A stretch of 64,000 nt of DNA. It comes from Coriolopsis trogii. Its lineage: Eukaryota > Basidiomycota > Agaricomycetes > Polyporales > Polyporaceae. The notes below the pieces were generated by a model that ran no database searches, had not been told where the DNA came from, and saw only the letters and a list, made by a program, of their open reading frames with translations. The DNA lies in the NCBI GenBank assembly GCA_020543525.1, contig JAHYIO010000003.1, forward strand, positions 496,001 to 560,000, written 5' to 3'. Positions 61,119 through 64,000 of the stretch are shown here, piece by piece (position 1 is the stretch's first letter; every line of letters starts with the position of its first letter). Made by a program: the position numbers and the translations under genes.

Positions 61119-61845
61119 TCAAAGAAGGAACACTGAAACCAAGCCTGCCACGCCCAAAGATACGACACCAGACACTCCAGCCGTGCTCCCTCCATTATCC
61201 TTCCCAGTAGGCGTCGCGCCTCCAGTTGCAGAAGGTCCCGACGTGACAGCGGACCCTGCGGTAGGCGTCGTCGAAGACCCTGCGGGCGGAGCAGTCGCCG
61301 CAGCATTGCCCTGCACGACAAACCCACTAGCCGTCTCCGTCACGGTAGCAGTGACGAGAGGGTCGTCACCCTTAGCCACGACAGTGCAAACCGCAACGCC
61401 GTTGTTGATCCCACAGTCCTCCGAGAGGAACAAGCCGATCTCAGGGTCGTCGTACACAAGGTGCGCCTCCGTAGCATCGGCGACTAGGGTAGCTACAGCA
61501 GCACACATGAAATGGGAGTCAGCGTGCGCATATCAATGCCATAGTCATTGAGACGTACCAGAGTGGATGATACCAGCCGGGTCCTCGTATGTGCCGCTCG
61601 TGACTCCCGGTCCTAGTCTCCACGTCGTGCGACCCTGGGCATCCACGCCCTCGATATCTGCAGTCAAAGGCTGTGGGTCGAACCCAGGGACGTATAGCGT
61701 CGTCTCCGCGCCCAACGCGACTAAAGTCCACGATCCAAGTACCGTCAATAAGCATCTGACTCGGATCCGGAGTCTTGACGCGCTGGAGAAAAGAACGCTC
61801 ACCGGACGCGCAAAGGGCCAAAGCACCTACGATAGAGTGCCGCAT
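61119..61845 (-). CDS. Secreted, probably GPI-anchored protein
   Basis: Three exons (61845-61803, 61720-61559, 61492-61119) encode 192 aa. The signal peptide MRHSIVGALALCASVALGA is split by the first intron. The ectodomain is a single small beta-rich unit (TTLYVPGFDPQPLTADIEGV, TTWRLGPGV, AHLVYDDPE) with two Cys, in SEDCGINNG and AVCTVV, likely a disulfide. A Ser/Thr/Pro/Gly-rich stalk and a C-terminal hydrophobic tail (VVSLGVAGLVSVFLL) fit GPI attachment. Proteins of this architecture are abundant in Agaricomycetes and their function is mostly unknown. Confidence 0.78.
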
Positions 61846-62953
61846 CTTCACTGTGAATTTTAAGGGAGTGTGTGGGGCAAAAGAGCGATATGGCGTAGCA
61901 GCGAGCGGGAGGATGCGAGAGAAAGCAAAAGGCACCGTTTCTATACGACATACTTAAGTAGTACTCCCCCCACGCGCATCTGCCTTGCCGATCGCGCCTC
62001 GACTTCCGCAAGCCCTGTCAGAGCTCAACGACCCCTCACGCGTACGTGATGCGAGTCGAACTCGCAGCCGCATCCATACACTCGTCGCTCGAGTCATCTG
62101 CAGGAAGACGACAGAACGGACTCCGCATTCACAAGCAACCCGAGGAAGGCCGGGCGTTCGCTCGCTAAAGATCCGCGAGGAACGAGTTACACACGAGATC
62201 GCCGATCCTCAGGGCGCATCAGATGCGCCTCTAAACTTTGATGCGCCCCGGAGGAAAGGATCGCCCGACTCCCCACACCACACGGACCACAAAGCCGGAG
62301 ACGCGAACCCGATCGCAATTCCCTCGGGTCCGCGAGCTCGTCCGTCCAGGTCCGTCCCAGGTCCTTGGAATTGGATGGTCCTTGATCAAGAAAGGCTAAC
62401 GGATAATCACTGGAATAACGGCACGCCTCCTCCTCGACCGCGACGAATGGCATGTCGTACATTTGAGCATTTTATCGTACATCGCCAAGCATGCATACGA
62501 AGGAGGAAGGAAGAGCCCGAACCAGGAGCTGTAGAAAACATATCGAGAGGCGCCGTATGTCCAGACTCTAGAATCAACGTCAACGGTCAAGTACGGCAAG
62601 CCCGCATATACGCTTTTTTTTCTCCGAGAGGACCACGAGTTCGTATGGTATCTGCATACGGAACGCGACAGACATAGGGCAGGATAGTACAATACAAAAC
62701 TACAGATGCGACAAGGCGAGATCGACACCGCGCACGACAAATATCGTAAATATGTATGGAGGATGACAGGCACGTCCTGCGAGCAGAATGATATGTAGGG
62801 GCGACTCGAGAGCGATGGGGGATGCAACGATGCGACAAGAACAGCGAGAACCGAGCAGTACACCAAACCCAATGTGAACACAGAGCACCAGTAAGCAAAG
62901 GAGGCGTGATAGGCAGAGGGACCGCAAGAATGGAGCTCGCTCGCCAACCCCCG
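61846..62953. other. No gene recognised; upstream of GPI protein gene
   Basis: The plus-strand frame 61985-62677 is Arg/Pro-rich, has no motif and is overlapped by equally open minus-strand frames. I do not support it as a gene. The left part is the GPI-protein promoter and the right part the 3' UTR of the next gene. Confidence 0.4.
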
Positions 62954-64000
62954 TCATGTCGAGACAGGCGACGTGAGTTGCTGTTGAGCATCCATAGTCA
63001 TCCCGAGCGCCGTCCCGTGCTGCTCTTGATGGTGGTGCAGACCACCGCCGCGGACGGGCGAGCTCGACCCCGACGGCAAAGGCGACATCCACACCCGCGG
63101 CGTGATGAGCCCACTGCCCCCCGCGCCATAGACGAAGCCACCGCTGAGGGACTCTATCGAGTTCGAAGAACCTACGAGCACCCCACACGACGTCAGCAAC
63201 AAACCCCACGCAAAGAACTCAACGAACGCACCTGGCACCAGCACGCTGTCCCAGAAGTCCGAGCTCAAGATGCTGTCCATCGACAGCATGCTCATGTCCA
63301 TCCCGTTCGGGTTCTGCGGCGCCATCGTCGGCGGGAACGTCGACATGTCCGCCACGGGCCCCATCTCCCCCGTATATCCGAAGCTCTCGAACATCTCCGG
63401 CGCGAGTGCATCATGTCCGTTCCCGTTCGCATGCGCGTGTGCATTTCCGTTGGCGTGTCCATTGATATGTGGATGCGGCTGCACGTGGGCACTCGTCGAA
63501 GCGGTCTGAGGACCTTGTGCTGCTGCAATCTCCGCGCCTCCATGCTGTTGCTCAGCACCCGCAGCGCCTTCCGTCCTCGCGCTCACCAGCGCGCGCAAGA
63601 AACAGCTGTAGAGCGCGGGTGTGTGGAGCGGACTGACGGCCACTTGGTCGAAGACGTCCGCGACCTCTCTTACGATCGCGATCGTCTTCTGTTCGTGGTC
63701 CAAGAACGCTTGGAACTCTGGACGGATGAGCTATGCGAAGAGAACTGATCAGAATGTGCAACACAGCCATGCAGAACCCTATGTCGTACCTTCAACAAAC
63801 TCAAAACCGCATAGGAGCCCATCACAAAGTGAGAATCCGGGGCATATCTGAGGTAACCCCCGGGACCCATCTCGTCCCTCAAGATAGAGGCGCAGCTCAC
63901 CGCAGACGAATGGCACCTCGCAAAGAAGTGACCAATGTCCACAGCAGAGCGCTCGAGGGCGTTTTGCAGCCCGAATGCGTTGATGGTGAGCATCGCGTAG
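62954..64000 (-). CDS. Fungal-specific transcription factor, C-terminal part (5' end outside the window)
   Basis: Exons 64000(partial)-63790, 63730-63232 and 63171-62954 give about 309 C-terminal residues. The segment from LQNALERSAVDIGHFFARCH to FVMGSYAVLSLLKLIRPEFQ is the end of the fungal-specific (Fungal_trans-like) domain found in large basidiomycete Zn2Cys6 factors. A low-complexity activation-like tail follows, with Asn/Gly/His repeats (GHANGNAHAHANGNGH) and Met-rich and acidic stretches (FWDSVLVPG). The DNA-binding domain must lie beyond 64000 and cannot be seen. The frame continues open to the window edge. Confidence 0.8.

Noticed and set aside
62041..62086. Perfect hairpin with a B-box-like AGTTCGACTCG core on the minus strand
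   Set aside because: The loop is five bases, not seven, and no matching acceptor or anticodon arm is present, so it is not a tRNA.
61985..62677. 230-codon plus-strand frame
   Set aside because: It is Arg/Pro-dominated with no recognisable domain, is covered by open frames on the opposite strand, and sits where a promoter and a 3' UTR are expected.

Overview
This window is nuclear DNA from a filamentous basidiomycete, most likely an Agaricomycete close to the Polyporales. The evidence is high GC content, genes broken by many 47-70 nt introns with GT(R)NGT donors, short intergenic distances, and proteins of basidiomycete type. I recognise about twenty protein genes and one intron-containing tRNA gene. 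Exon structures were built by hand from reading frame, splice signals and remembered family motifs. For every intron-containing gene given a firm call, the exon lengths add up to a multiple of three.

Layout, left to right: TYR1 prephenate dehydrogenase (+) and ILV2 acetolactate synthase (-) converge. Next come a small signal-peptide/TM protein (-), tRNA-Ala(AGC) (-), an FAHD1-type acylpyruvase (+), a SAPS-family PP6/Sit4 regulatory subunit (-), mitochondrial tRNA 2-thiouridylase SLM3/MTU1 (-), the TRF4-type poly(A) polymerase of TRAMP (+), a very large Pro/Ser-rich scaffold protein (+), CENP-C/Mif2 (-), a small ABM-like protein (-), AP-2 mu (-) and a CE16 GDSL esterase (+). A 9.6 kb stretch (31.3-40.9 kb) follows, containing only one recognisable gene, a Zn2Cys6 transcription factor (+). 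The right part is dense again: UPF1 (-), a HYPK/NAC-type UBA protein (+), mitoribosomal Mrp51/bS1m (-), a nucleotide-sugar transporter (+), MDM12 (+), ELP3 (-), Golgi apyrase YND1 (+), an unrecognised small gene (-), a PWWP/Tudor-like chromatin protein (-), a GPI-anchored secreted protein (-) and the 3' part of another fungal transcription factor (-), which runs off the window.

The genes are mainly housekeeping: amino-acid synthesis, RNA surveillance (TRF4, UPF1), wobble-uridine modification (ELP3, SLM3), membrane traffic and contact sites (AP-2, MDM12, YND1, the transporter) and chromosome biology (CENP-C, PWWP protein). They do not form an operon or an obvious biosynthetic cluster. I found no mobile element, CRISPR array or defence-type cassette, and nothing that I would call a new system. 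The most unusual observations are at gene-structure level: an initiator codon split by an intron, a GC-AG intron, coding exons of 6-11 nt, a 38-nt intron, two competing 3' reading frames in the Zn2Cys6 gene, and a long gene-poor block around it.
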